A stretch of 64,000 nt of DNA from Cryptomeria japonica (GCF_030272615.1 NC_081407.1:150533744-150597743), one strand, 5' to 3'. Positions 11,500 to 23,315 are shown, counted from the first letter of the stretch. Translations and numbers: made by a program. The notes: generated from the letters alone by a model not told the origin.

Positions 11500-12233
11500 A
11501 TATCTTTAGCGGGCCTGCCCTCCCGAGGAGCCTATAAGGCTAAAGCCACTAAGGTCGGTGAGAGGGGAACGACCCAAGTGGGAATGGCTAACGCCAAGTA
11601 CTCCAACCCACTATAAAATAAACGTGATTTGATGAAAATCAATTCAACGACAGTGCTTGGGAATAGCTCTCCTCAGTAACTTTGGGTATATCAAACCTTG
11701 GTTTTCAAGGCTGGGAGACCTCTTAATTGAGTTTATACCCCGACGCGCCGAATGGATCCCTTACTAGTTCCAATTAAAATTAGAAACTACCCAGTTTACC
11801 TCCGAACATTATTAAATTCTTAGTGCATGGAGGGGGAAGAATCTCTCCTTAAGACACTCACCATATGTCCCTCCTGAGTGTATGTGTGAACTCTCCTTTT
11901 GAGAAATTATTGCTAGGTTTATAATGGGACTCCACTAGCTCTCACAAAGGCAAAAACATGGGCACCCTTTAGGGGGTGACAAGGTTGTGTGAGTTGATAG
12001 GGTACCGAGTGTGGGATAAGAACTAATAATGAAGCCAATCTCCTTAGGATAGACAGAATGATGTGTTTTCAATTGTTCAAAACCTGTGAAAACTTGGGCT
12101 TTCTTTAAAACTTCTTGAACATACACTTTATGTGTCCTTTGGGACAAAAATACAATCTGGATTTTGTGTTTGTAAGTCAGATCAAAATATCATCCATTGA
12201 AATACAACAAAAATTGCAAACTCAAACTTCAAA
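11500..12233 (+). other. GC-richer structured leader segment
   Basis: This stands out from its AT-rich surroundings. It contains the perfect hairpin AGCCT-ATA-AGGCT (about 11530-11542) and several short inverted repeats. It lies between primer site and gag, where packaging and dimerisation signals reside in retroelements. That role is inferred. No protein-coding frame is supported. Confidence 0.45.
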
Positions 12234-12249
12234 TTGTCAAATTTACAAG

Positions 12250-13075
12250 TTTCACAACAGATTAGCTCTTTCGGTCCAGACAGTCACTCTCACGGTCCAA
12301 ATAGTAGCTCTCACGGTCCAAACAATCACTCTCATGGTTCAAATAGTAGCTCTCATAGTCCAAACAATAGCTCTCACAGTCCAAGCAGTAGCTCTTTCGA
12401 TCCAAACAATAGCTCTCATGGTCCAAACAGTCGCTCTTTAAGTCTAAACAGTCGCTCTTTCAGTCCAAATAGTATCTCTTTAGGTCCAAGCGGTAGCTGT
12501 CACGGTCCAAACAGTCGCTCTTTCAATCCAAATGGTAGCTCTCACGGTCTAAACAATAGCTCTCACGGTCCAAATGTCATCTCTCTTGGTATGAATGTTA
12601 TCTTTCTCATATTTCAACATTAACTCTCCAAGGTTGAGCTTGCTAAGTATAAACATCAATTTTCTCATTCTACACATTAACTCTTGGGGTCAAAATAACC
12701 ATTGTCTAAGTTCTAGCATCACTAGTTTAAACTTCAGAGTTCTTGGTCTAAATAACAGAGCTTTTTGTCTAAACAACAACTCTCTTGGTCTAGACAACAA
12801 CTCTTCTAGTCTAAACAACAACTCTTCTGGTCTAACAATAGCTCCCTTGGTTTAAACAACAGAGTTTCTGGTCTAAACGACAGCTCTCTTGGTCTAAACA
12901 ACAACTTTCATGGACGAAACGACAACTCTCTTAGTTTAAACAATAGAGTTCTTGGTCTAAATGTCAACTTTCTTGGTCTAAACGTCAGCTCTCTTGGTCT
13001 AAACACCAACTCTTATGGTCTAAATGTCAACTCTCTTGGTCTAAACAATAGCTCTTTTGGGTTGAATGTCAAATT
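12250..13075 (+). repeat. 21-bp minisatellite array B (about 38 units)
   Basis: Units run from AGCTCTCACGGTCCAAACAA-type in the first half to CTCTCTTGGTCTAAACAACAA-type in the second. The shared core is TTGGTC/ACGGTC. Period is 21 bp. Plus-strand translation shows SSHGPNN or SLGLNNN heptads (open at 12234-12623). Changes are spread over all codon positions, so I treat this as a DNA repeat and not as a protein. Confidence 0.9.
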
Positions 13076-13236
13076 GCTCATGTTTCAACACTAGATCTAA
13101 TAGTTTGCACTTGCTAGGTCTAAATATCAGTTATCTGAGTCTGAAAAAACAAAAAGTTAAGTCAAAACAATAATCTCCTAAGTTCAAACACCCAATTTCT
13201 TGAGTCTAAACATCATTGTTTTGAACTTTAGAGTCA

Positions 13237-13565
13237 TTGCACTACAGAATAGCATTTTTGGTATGTTCCTCAGCATTCCTGGTCAGTTTGTCAGCATTTT
13301 TGGTCAGTATAGCAGCATTCCTGGATATTATAGCAGCTTTTCTGGTAAGTTTGTCAGCGTTTCTGGTTAGTTTATCAGTATTTTTGGTCAGTATAGCAAC
13401 ATTTATGGTCAGTATAGCAGCGTTCTTGGTCAATTTGGCAGTGTTTCTGGTCAATTTGTCAGCTTTTCTGGTCCATATAGCAGCGTTTCTGGTCAGTATA
13501 GTAGTGTTCTCGGTAAGTTTAGCAGTGTTTCTGGGCATTTTGTTAGCGTTTCTGGTAAACTACAC
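13237..13565 (+). repeat. 21-bp minisatellite array C
   Basis: About 15 units of the type TTTCTGGTCAGTATAGCAGCG, period 21 bp. The core (TGGTCA) and the trailing AGCG match array A. The inner parts of unit B are different. Open on both strands with heptad periodicity, as expected of a period divisible by three. Confidence 0.9.
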
Positions 13566-14163
13566 CAAAATCAGAATAAACTACACCAAAATTAGAAAAC
13601 AAAAACAACCCATTTCTCATACAGACAAACATAGAGACTAGGTCATCTTCTCGGGTCACTCAGTCAGGTTATCTTTTGCTAAAATAGATTCAAAGATAGA
13701 CACACTAAGGTTCTCAAGTATTCATCTCCAACAAGTTTAAGATCTAACATCTCAACGTGCAACATCACACCTTCTTTGATAAATTGATCACTCAAAACAT
13801 AGTTTCTCATCAGGATCTATCATCCTCTATCATGAAAATGCAACGTTTGATCAAGATAACCTTGTCCCACATCGTAGGATATATCGTTCCTATTGGACTT
13901 GGTTTTATCAAAATCATCATCATTGCATTCCAAACTAAGATCGAAAAACTTACAAATCTACAAATACTTGAATTATCTTTTCATGTCATATCACTCTATC
14001 ATACCTACATTGACAATTGGTCACTTATCAAAACACCTTCTAGACAATTGGATCCTTGCACAATATTCAACACACGTGTATGCCCATTTTAAATAGAGCG
14101 CGGAGATGAAAGATCAAAGAAACATAAATAGAAACATTCGAAATAGTTGAAGATCATAGAAAC
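13566..14163 (+). other. Leader between array C and the gag-like ORF
   Basis: No repeat and no convincing gene. A 111-codon open frame at 13757-14092 has unremarkable composition and is not supported. The left breakpoint of the tandem duplication (13974/13975) lies here. Confidence 0.45.
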
Positions 14164-14658
14164 ATGAAATACCAAAGCAAACTAGAAGAAGAAGACATAA
14201 CTGGTCAACATATCAGAGCAGTCAAACAAGTCCAAAATCAAAAGCCAACTATGTCAAAACCTCACAAGGATTCAAATGCATCTCCAAAGAAAGGTGGCTC
14301 TTTTATGCAACTCTTAAAGAGATCCCTAAAGGATTTTGTTGAGGAAGATCAAAATTGCGCACCTATGTCTAGCAATAGCTCATCTCCCCATAAGAAAATT
14401 GACTCTCCAAAGGCATCTATTCCTACACCTCTTAAAAACTTGCAAGAGCCTTCCATAACATCCTCACCAAACAATAAACCCAAGGATGAAGTTTCCCAAG
14501 GGATATCCATAATGGCCATCAAACCTATTTCAAAGGATCCTATTCAAATCCCATCTCATTTTCATCTTATGCATTTTTACTACAGGCATATCCCATCTCA
14601 TATCATTTTAGGCATTGTTACTATAGGCATATTGCATCTTAGATGTAGTTTAATTTAA
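14164..14658 (+). CDS. Gag-like leader ORF, copy 1 (164 aa)
   Basis: An open frame from MKYQSKLEEEDITGQ, rich in Lys, Ser, Pro and Gln, with SPHKKIDSPKA and MSKPHKDSNASPKKGG stretches. It lies where gag starts in a Ty3 element. I see no zinc knuckle or capsid motif, so it may be only the N-terminal part of gag. The last 35 or so codons (after about 14540) run into LTR-like DNA, which suggests truncation. The frame is intact in both tandem copies, although they differ at about 20 residues. The start is the first Met of the frame. Confidence 0.4.
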   Translation: MKYQSKLEEEDITGQHIRAVKQVQNQKPTMSKPHKDSNASPKKGGSFMQLLKRSLKDFVEEDQNCAPMSSNSSSPHKKIDSPKASIPTPLKNLQEPSITSSPNNKPKDEVSQGISIMAIKPISKDPIQIPSHFHLMHFYYRHIPSHIILGIVTIGILHLRCSLI

Positions 14659-14930
14659 TCATATTCTAGCATAATTGTTGAATCATATAGCATAATCAAT
14701 CTCTGTTCTAGCTTAATTGCGTCATCATTTACCTTAATCATGCATATCATTAGCTTAATTAGCTTCTTGGATCAATCTAGTATAATCATACATTCATCTA
14801 GCTTGCACATCATATCATTTTAAATCCTCTGTCTAGGTGTAGTCAAGTCACTAGGATTGCTTATCCAGATCTGAGAGAAAATCCACACTCGCATCTCTGA
14901 GGAGGTGATAGGTCACTTTCAGAGATTACT
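14540..14930 (+). mobile_element. LTR-like fragment next to the hAT end (copy 1)
   Basis: It has words such as GGCATTGTTACTATAGGCAT, and many TAGCTTAATTAGC and AATCATGCATATCAT strings. These resemble the U5 half of the surrounding element's LTR (CATTACTATAGGCATTTTC) without being the same. It probably derives from a related Ty3 family. Borders unresolved. The same segment is present at about 22520-22910. Confidence 0.35.
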
Positions 14931-14931
14931 T

Positions 14932-15430
14932 TACTGGTGAATATTCGCCAATGGCGAATTTTTCACGTCGACGACTTGGGAAATGGCGAATATTTTGTAC
15001 CGACTGGGGGTGGCCATGTCGCCAAAACATTATCAATTTTCGTCAAAGTCACGGCCCGATCGCCATATGTTTTATGTAATTAAATAATTCTATGCGATGA
15101 TTTTGCCAATACAATATATGGTGGACACACGGTAAATTTAATTTTTTCAACTACACTCTCTGAGGTTGCCTTAATAGATGACCTTAATAGATGACCTTAA
15201 TTCACCTATAGGCATGTGAAGATTTGTTAACCATGGGGACCCAATTCGCCCGACATCTTGCCGACGCTTGTCTCCATTCACACCAACTTTCGCCAAATAT
15301 ATTGTATTCGCCAATTATTTGGACGACCTATAATCGCCTTGAAAATTACATAAGTCGTGTTATAGTTACACAAGATTCGCCAAATATTTGTATACCATAT
15401 AAAATTCCCACGGAATTCGCCATATAAGGA
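14932..15430 (+). repeat. TTCGCCA-rich subterminal region of the hAT element, copy 1
   Basis: The heptamer TTCGCCA, its complement TGGCGAA, or one-base variants occur about a dozen times in 500 bp (for example 14943-14949, 14952-14958, 15291, 15310, 15368, 15416). Clusters of a short motif near the ends are typical of hAT elements, where transposase binds them. The first motif follows CTGGTGAAT (14934-14942), which recurs inverted at 38551-38559. I found no clean 8-bp target duplication. Confidence 0.55.
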
Positions 15431-15434
15431 TTGG

Positions 15435-15442
15435 TATAAATA
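15435..15442 (+). promoter_or_regulatory. TATA box of hAT gene copy 1
   Basis: TATAAATA, 238-245 bp before the ATG chosen for the transposase, at the end of the TTCGCCA cluster. It is conserved in copy 2 (23316-23323). Confidence 0.55.
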
Positions 15443-15679
15443 CATGCAAAGATCAGATCTATCTCAACATAATCTGGTGGGTTCTAGGCTCTGAATTCTG
15501 ATCAATAGCAAAGTTTCAGACCAAGGAAAATCATTGTTGTTGACTGCATTGGCGATTGCTAGTGACCTAAAGCCTAAATGTGAGCGATCATATTTTTGAA
15601 GTGGTATATTATACATTATAGTCTATTATTGCTTCTTAAACAAATTGATACATTTTTGGCAGCCTTTATTTCATTGGAG

Positions 15680-18397
15680 ATGTCGAATAGGAAGAGGGGT
15701 AGGAAACCTGAATGTGGGGAAGGCCAGGGGAGGCCAACAAAAAGCAGAACGTTGTCTTCGTACTTTGGCATTGGAAAATATTGTGGTGAAAATCAGGAAG
15801 GTACATCATCACAAGTACAAGTACAAAATTCGCCACCTACACCGCATGTTGAAGACGACGGCAAACCTGATATCTCAAATCAGGATGATCTTGAATAAGA
15901 TTATCTATTAGATACCCAAGTTAGCCGGAATGATATAATCGACTTGGGTGATAATGCCATTGATGATAATGCAGGGAAGGGGAAAAGAAAAGCCATATCA
16001 AAAAAGGGTGAACCACAATCAAAAAACAATCGGGAGTGGGATATATCAGTGAGGAATTTTCAAATTAATTGGGCATCAAATTATCCGTTCATTGAACCAG
16101 TGGAAAATCCAATTGAATGCGAGCCTCCAATAGAATGCACGTGTAAGATTTGCACTTGGAAACATAACAAGGAAATTAGGTTGCAGCTAAACTTTGACAC
16201 CATAGAAAATCATATGGGTAAAGTTTATGAAAAACAAATGATAGACGGGGTTGAAAAATCAATGATAAGATGGAAAACAAAGGAGGAATGTAAGCATGTG
16301 AGGAATCCCGAAGAGTATTATTTTCATGAGAAAATACGGACGAATCCTGCTGAAGTTAAAGGTTCTATTGAAGCTATTTTTGGAAAAGCAATGCAAATAG
16401 AACAACTAGGAAAAGTTGTTCAGTTAAGCGTTGTTTTTTATATTTTGAGCAAAGGGCATGCTATGACAGATTTCTCATCAATTAGTGGTTTATTACAATT
16501 TTTGAAAGTTCCTAACTATCCTAATAGACACGGGTCAATAAACAATGGATGGGAATGGGCAAGTTGTCTTGCTGAAGTTGAAAAAGAAGATGTAAAGGAA
16601 ACAATAAGAGAGTCAAACTTTATTGCATTTTCTTTAGACAAAGTTACGGCAGTAGACAATACTTCATGGGTATGCATGCATGTTTATAATATAGAGAATC
16701 GTACCCGCCAACCTCATCTACTATCTGTTACTAAAATAAAGGAGAGTGCGACAGCAGAAAATTTATTTCAACTAGTAAAGAGAAGTTTAATTGAATATGG
16801 AGGTATGGATGACATGACGGTAGCCAAAAAATTGGTTTGTGTTGGAGCAGATGGAGCTTCAGTAATGCAAGGTCATAGGAATGGTCTTTGTACAAAGATT
16901 GAAACTTCATTTGCAACGTACATTACTGCAATTCACTGCATGGCTCACAGAATGAATCTAGCTTTTGGAATTGTGAGCAAGTTTGATTCGGTTAAAAAAA
17001 TTGAAATTTTAATCAAAGAGCTCTACTCACACATCTGTCGAAGTCCCAAGCGATTTATGGAATTTCAACGCTTTGCTGATGGAATAACTGATGCGAACAA
17101 GCTTCTCAAGGATAATGATACCAGATGGATCTCTTTGGATGGTCCAGCGCATCGAGTGTTTTCAGAATATCCATCCTTGATTGGACTATTTCACACAAGT
17201 CGCGATGAATCAGATCAACCGAAATTTTCTGAACTTCTTCGCAAGTTAAGTAATTTAGAGACACTCTTAACTTTAGCAGCTCTTTTGCCCATGCTAGAGG
17301 AAATGAGGAATATTATGAAGGCTGCCCAAAAAAGAGCTCTATATATTGCAGAATATGCTACGATGTGTAAGATGACATGCATGACCCTCGACAATCTCTA
17401 TCGAAATCAACCAACACTATCTGATGAAAAATTTGTTAAGTGGCGGACACTCGCAAATTTGAACAATCCTGATAACTTTTTATAAATCGGTGCAGACGGG
17501 GAGGTATGTGCCAATGTACGGGGAGTTGAGATACCAATGCACTTCTATGCCACGTTTGACCCCGAGGAATCAGGAAAGCGCCCCAGGAAGCAACTTAAAA
17601 GAGTTACAAGTGAAGATTTCGACAAGATTGTTGAGACTGTAACTACTTCTGTGAAGAAAATTGCATATGATCTTTCCTCACAAATTAGAAGTAGATTCCC
17701 TCCTGACAACCTTCTCGAAGCCATGTCTATTGTGTTTCCTCATTATTGGAGCCTCAATATTGCATCTGATTTTTGAAGTAAGCTACTGATTTTAATAAAA
17801 CAATTTTGCACATCCAGAGAATTGAATGGAGTAACTATAAATAGAATATTAGACGAAACTCATCTTCGAGAGCAATCATCTCATTTTGCATACACTATGA
17901 GAGAACAATATGCCAAAATGGAGAACCCCTGCGAAGAGGGATCAATAACAAAGCTTTGGAAAACTATAGCTGAGAACCAAGCGTTGTGTGATTCAATGCC
18001 AGAATATGTGAAGCTTGTTGATTTATGTCTTACCATGATATTGAGTTTGGTGGAAGATGAGAGAGTTTTCAGTGCTTTGGGGTTCCTAAAATCAAAGCTA
18101 AGAAACAAACAAAACAAAAATTTAGAAAATTGCTTAAGGCTCTATACATCTAGGTATGATGTCCACACTTTTCCTTACGATAGGGCACTGCAAATTTGGA
18201 AGTCCAAATGTGAAAGAAGAGGTTTGGGCAACACTTTAAACCAAAGTGCCAGTGGGACTATTGCCCCATGTACTGGACCTACTAGTAGCATTGAGATGCA
18301 ATTCGGCGAAGGTATGCAGACTCAGAGTGAAGAAACTCAAACCACAGACAAGAATCAAGAAAGCTCTGAATTTGATGAGGATGAATGGCAACTGTAA
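15680..18397 (+). pseudogene. hAT-type transposase, copy 1 (905 codons, three premature stops)
   Basis: hAT transposases cut and paste DNA with an RNase H-fold D-D-E core. One frame runs from MSNRKRGRKPEC (start chosen at the first Met after the TATA box) to EDEWQL. Stops are TAA 15896 (GAA in copy 2), TAA 17483 (CAA in copy 2) and TGA 17774 (CAA in copy 2). No frameshift. A BED/TTF-like zinc finger (C-x2-C with downstream ENHMGK) is at about residues 153-181. The core has FSLD (about 322) and VGADGASVMQG with Asp391. Then come HCMAHRMNLA and the conserved RW (482-483). The C-terminal dimerisation block (VEDERVFSALGFLKSKLRNK) is at about 785-812. It resembles plant relatives of ZNF862-type hAT proteins. 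Confidence 0.85.
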
Positions 18398-19376
18398 GAG
18401 ATTGGTATTTATTAATCTTATTACTGTATCTCATCATTCATATTACAAAAGCATATTACTTTTTGGAATTAGATTTTAATATTGATTTGTAATTGTGTTT
18501 TTAAACTTTCTATTTCCAGATTTAAAATAGCATAATAAAAAAAAACATAATGTGTTTATTGATACAAAGATGTTTATTGTTTATTTATGAATGTTTGAGT
18601 CTCAAATCTCTGTGATACATTTCAGAACCATATGATACAATTCATCCAATAGTAATACACATGTCAAGAACTTAGATTTTCATTAATTCTTTCAAAATGT
18701 AACCATATGATACAATTCATTCAATAGTAATACACCAATCTGTGTGATTCTCCATGGAAATTGCAAAAGTGAATACAAAGTTTCAGAACCCTTTGCAAAT
18801 GACCTTGAATTCCCTTTTATAGAAACAAGAGAGCAACAATAACTCCTATGTGATTATCCAATGTCCATGCAAAAGTGAATACAAAGTTTCAGAACCCTTT
18901 GCAAATTACCCTAAATTCCCTTTTATAGAAACAAGGGAGCAACAACAGCTTCAGGTCGAATTGCAAGTTTGCAACATGTGAAGACTGAACATCAAAATCA
19001 CAAACTCGGCATAGATTTATATGGTCATCACAGGCCGTATTAGCAATTTAACATATGCTACATGTTTGATGTCTCATGTTCAAAAAACAGAGTTCAAAAT
19101 TAAATATTAATTCGTGCCATGACAAATTAAACATAGATAATAGCAGTGCGTAAAACCTACTAATCATAAATAGAGAAATGCATAAATGTTAAAGCAAGGG
19201 AGAATTTGAGAATACAAATTTACTGGCTGAAGTTTTGCACTGTGCATCATAGATTCATAGGCTGGATTAGCAAAATAGCAATAGCGAGTGCTGGTTTTTT
19301 CTGATCCATAAAATAGATTCATAGGCTGGATTAGCAAAATAGCAATAGCGAGTGCATCATAGATCCGTAAGCTGGA
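18398..19376. other. Spacer between the convergent genes, copy 1, with small direct repeats
   Basis: No gene seen. GTGAATACAAAGTTTCAGAA recurs at about 18770 and 18877 within a unit of about 107 bp. AACCATATGATACAATTCAT recurs near 18630 and 18700. GGATTAGCAAAATAGCAA recurs near 19265, 19330 and 19374. Likely the 3' ends of both convergent genes. Confidence 0.6.
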
Positions 19377-21955
19377 TTAGCAAAATAGCAAATAGGAAAA
19401 ACATAAAACCTTGAAATTAAGAGTAAAAGAAGAAAATTGTGCAATACATACTATGATTCTTAAGATTTTTGTGCGTTTTTTTAGGGTGCTCCACTCTTCG
19501 TCTGATGGAAGGTCAATATTCTGTAAACTATGGAAAGTCAGCTCCAACTTCATCAACATTTCATATTTAGAAGATTTACTTGATATCATTGTTTCATCCA
19601 ATACTGAATTTAGAGTTGTACATGGTTGGATGAATTCCAGAAAGCTTTGGGGAGTTGTGTCCTTTGGAAGCAAGTCTAAATCAAACTTCATTTTTATCTC
19701 CATGTTTTTTTTGTAAGCTTTTTCTCTAATGAATTTATTTGATGGGTCAACGGTCTTAGGCAAACCAAGTTTAATCAAATTATTTTGCTTTTCTTGCAGC
19801 TTCAAGATCTTTTTTCCACAATTTTCCATAACTTCTGATGTTTCCCTTAGCTTCTGGCATTTTTGAATGATAGATGATGTCTTAACTGTGACATCAATGC
19901 GTTTCTTAATTCCCTTGGATGCCAAGTAGCTGTCACTGGAACTGTAGACTACTTTCAGAATCTTTTTTGCCATATCCTCTTTTGAATGAACATGTGTGCT
20001 CTTCTCATAGTGCCCTTTGATTTTTATATAAATTAGTCTCAAACTTTCAGTCAATTGAAACCATTCCCACAACTTGTCACTCCTCTGCATTATTTGCCGC
20101 CAAATGTTTTCTTATATATACTTTGTTGTATTTTTAATATTATCTTTCAATCTATCCTCCAAAGTTTTGATTTTATCATTTGCATTGTGCAAGTCTTCTT
20201 TCATTTGTGCACATTTTTTTCTTTCTACGTCTACTTCCTCTTGCAAATTCTTTTCTTTTTCCTTCCCATGGTCCAATAGGTCCTGTAATTTTCTCATTTC
20301 GGCAGCAGCAGACTCATAAATTTTGTATAATTTTTTAAAACTGGCTCTTTCCTCATCAATTTTTTTACTGCTTTTAGCCAGTTTTTCTATCAGGTCCTTC
20401 AATTTTGCATCCATCTTCTCCTGCTCTACAATTTCTACTGTAGAGCCTGAATTTTTTATACTTTTCTGTAAATCATTGCACTTGCTATCTGCTGCTTTCC
20501 TCCTTGATTTTTTCGTTTTCCAGGTCCGCCTGTAACTTTTCTATTTGTTTCTCCAGTTTATTTTTTTCTCTCTCCACCTTTAGCAGTGAAGTGTAGACCA
20601 CTTCGTTAGTCCTTTTTGATGCACTAATTTTGTCCACATTATGTACTTTGGAAAAATCCATTTGGAGGGTGCTAACTTGAAATTCAGAGGGATATATCTG
20701 ACTATGTGGTGGATTTTTATCTTTAGTTAGGGTCAGGGGCATAACAACCATGAACTCCATCATATCTTTTTGTGGGTCATATGTTGGAAATATCATGTTC
20801 CTTGCAAGTTGTTCGTTTACAACTTCAATCAGGGAAACCCTATGAAATGCTTTCTTTTTTTCTTTATTTGTTTTTGTTGTGTGTTCATATTTTTCATAGT
20901 AATCACGAAACTAAAAATTTGGGCTTGCTGAAGCAATTGAATGTTTGAAAGGTGAGATAGGATTACCATAGGCTCCAGTTCCACTTATTCCTATGGTTTT
21001 AACTAATGCTTGACTAGGATTACCAACAACATTTCTTGATCCTGTCCCACTCCCACTGACACTTTCATGTGTAGTTTTCATAATCTTTTGAGGTGTGTTA
21101 TCTGAAGCTACAAATGATTGATTTGTAGTCTCAGTGGCACTTGATATGGGATTCTCAATAGTATGAGATTGAGTATCTTCCACTAGTAGCCTCTTGCGAG
21201 AGATTTTTTGTTGTTGCCCTTGTCCAACACCAAGACAACTAGTATCAGTAGTAGTACCCATGCCAACCCCACCAATCACAGCGGCACTTGACTGAACAAT
21301 AATAGGAATACTATCCCTAGATTCCCCACCAGTGGCAGTGGCACTTGATTCACCACCAATGGGAATACCATGATGTGGTGGTTGTTGTGGATTTGAACCT
21401 GAAACAAATGTAGGTGGACCCTGAGGGTAATGAGTAGTACCTATCCATGATGAATCTGAAGAATCAAGTCCAATGACTAGTTTAACACTAACAGTACCTT
21501 TTGATTTTGACCCTGATGGAAGTTGTACTTGAAGTGGATACCAAATGCCCTCTCCTCTAGGACCTAGACCACCACCTTCAAAACCCATTTTTTCCACAAT
21601 GCTTGCCCCTTTGCTATATTTGTCTTTCATTTCCTCATGGACTGCACCTAATATTTTAGGGACTGTAGTAGTTGTTTGAGTGGGCTCAACCTTATACTGA
21701 TCATCATCTTCACTCCTGCATGTGTTGTTGTGGGATGCTCCATATTCCACAATTTGCTAAACTCTCCATCCTCGTCGATGGTCTCAAATTCTACACTTGT
21801 CTTTGGTTCACCAAGATTCCTCCTCATAATCCAAAAATTTTTTATTTTGGTTTGAGTCCAATAATTCTCTTTACATTCGTGTAGAATTGATTTGGGAATA
21901 GTTTTCTTAGATGGATTAGCAGATTTTAGGTAGAAATTGTAGGACCTCCTATTTT
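19377..21955 (-). pseudogene. G-patch/coiled-coil gene, copy 1, 5'-truncated by the duplication
   Basis: The 3' two-thirds of the gene described at 28755-32919. On the minus strand, a frame runs from about 21750 to 20485 with one stop (TAG at 20911, CAA in copy 2). It includes the G-patch-like segment at about 21540-21625 (KGASIVEKMGFEGGGLGP) and a Gly/Ser/Thr-rich region. A one-base gain in an A run near 20515 shifts the frame. Coiled-coil pieces follow at 20414-20112 and 20090-19377 (the longest at 237 codons). At this position copy 2 has the stop at 30218 where copy 1 is open. The first 435-residue region is missing because the duplication breakpoint (21955) cuts the gene. Confidence 0.7.
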
Positions 21956-22143
21956 ATCTTTTCATGTCATATCACTCTATCATACCTACATTGACAGTTG
22001 GTCACTTATCGAAACACCTTCTAGACAATTGGATCCTTGCACAATATTCAACACACATGTATGTCATTTTAAATAGAGCGCAAAGATGAAAGATCGAAGA
22101 AACATAAATAGAAACATTCAAAATAGCTGAAGATCATAGAAAC

Positions 22144-22638
22144 ATGGAATACCAAAGCAAAATACAAGAAGAAGACATAACAGGTCAACATGTCAGAGAA
22201 ATCAAACAAGTCCAAAATCAAAAGCCAACTATGTCAAAACCTCACAAGGATTCAAATGCATCTCCGAAGAAAGGTGGCTCTTTTATGCAACTCGTAAAGA
22301 GATTCCTAAAGGATTTTGTTGAGGAAGATCAAAATTGTGCACCTATGTCTAGCAATGGCTCATCTCCCCATAAGAAAATTGACTCTCCAAAGGCATCTAT
22401 TCGTACACCTCTTAAAAACTTGCAAGAGCTTTCCATAACATCCTCACCAAACAATATACCCAAGGAAGAAGTTCCCCGAGGGATATCCATAATGGCCATC
22501 AAACCTATTTCAGAGGATCCTATTCAAATCTCATCTCATTTTCATCTTATGCATTGTTACTATAGGCATATCCCATCTCATATCATTTTAGGCATTGTTA
22601 CTATAGGCATATTGCATCTTAGATGTAGTTTAATTTAA
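22144..22638 (+). CDS. Gag-like leader ORF, copy 2 (164 aa)
   Basis: Same frame and length as 14164-14658, starting MEYQSKIQEEDITGQ. Roughly 20 of 164 residues differ from copy 1, yet no stop has arisen in either copy. This could reflect recent age as much as selection. No domain recognised. Confidence 0.4.
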   Translation: MEYQSKIQEEDITGQHVREIKQVQNQKPTMSKPHKDSNASPKKGGSFMQLVKRFLKDFVEEDQNCAPMSSNGSSPHKKIDSPKASIRTPLKNLQELSITSSPNNIPKEEVPRGISIMAIKPISEDPIQISSHFHLMHCYYRHIPSHIILGIVTIGILHLRCSLI

Positions 22639-22910
22639 TCATATTCTAGCATAATTGTTGAATCATATAGCATAATCAATCTCTATTCTAGCTTAATTAC
22701 ATCATCATTTAGCTTAATCATGCATATCATTAGCTTAATTACCTTCTTGGATCAATCTAGCATAATCATACAATCATCTAGCTTGCACATCATATCATTT
22801 TAAATCCTTTGTCTAGGTGTAGTCAAGTCACTGGGATTGCTTATCCAGATCTGAGAGCAAATCCACACTCGCATCTCTGAGGAGGCGATAGGTCGCTTTC
22901 AGAGATTACT

Positions 22911-23310
22911 TTAGTGGCGAATATTTGCCAATGGCAAATTTTTCATGTCGGCGACCTGGGAAATGGCGAATATTTTGTACCGACTGGGGGTGTCCATGTT
23001 GCCAAAACATTATCAATTTCCGTCAAAGTCACAGCCCGATCGCCATATGTTTTATGCAATTAAATGTTTCTATGCAATGATTTCGCCAATACAATATATG
23101 GTGGACACACGGTAAATTTAATTTTTTCGCCTACGCTCTCTAAGATTGCCTTAATAGATGACGTTAATTCACCTATAGGCATGTGAAGATTTGTTAGCCA
23201 GAGGGACCCAATTCGCCCAACATCTTGTTGATGCGTGTCTCCATTCACCCCAACTTTCACCAACTATATTGTATACCATATAAAAGTCCCACGGAATTTG
23301 CCATATAAGG
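22911..23310 (+). repeat. TTCGCCA-rich subterminal region of the hAT element, copy 2
   Basis: As in copy 1, but with the 85-bp deletion and several motif changes (for example TTCACCA and TTTGCCA). It begins TAGTGGCGAATATTTGCC where copy 1 has TACTGGTGAATATTCGCC. Confidence 0.55.
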
Positions 23311-23315
23311 ATTGG

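Larger units (their letters stand above)
13975..21955 (+). repeat. Tandem duplication, copy 1 (7981 bp)
   Basis: The sequence from ATCTTTTCATGTC (13975) to ...GGACCTCCTATTTT (21955) recurs head-to-tail as 21956-31323. The junction at 21955/21956 joins the right end (before GGATGCC at 31324) to the left end (after TGAATT at 13974). There are two bases (TT) of microhomology. It carries a gag-like ORF, a hAT gene and the 5'-truncated G-patch/coiled-coil gene. Divergence from copy 2 by eye is about 5 % (31 differences in about 630 bp from 13976). Confidence 0.92.

Noticed and set aside
12115-12855. Heptad-repeat proteins (SSHGPNN-like) as real genes
   Set aside because: The 21-bp DNA repeat explains the open frames. 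Changes do not favour third positions, and the arrays lie in a retroelement leader.
13242-13641. Overlapping 134-codon plus and 98-codon minus ORFs
   Set aside because: Both are by-products of the 21-bp array C.
20055-20535. Plus-strand Phe/Ser/Leu-rich ORFs opposite the coiled-coil gene (also 29443-29976)
   Set aside because: They are the reverse complement of Lys/Glu-rich coiled coil, a typical shadow. The minus strand is the coding one.
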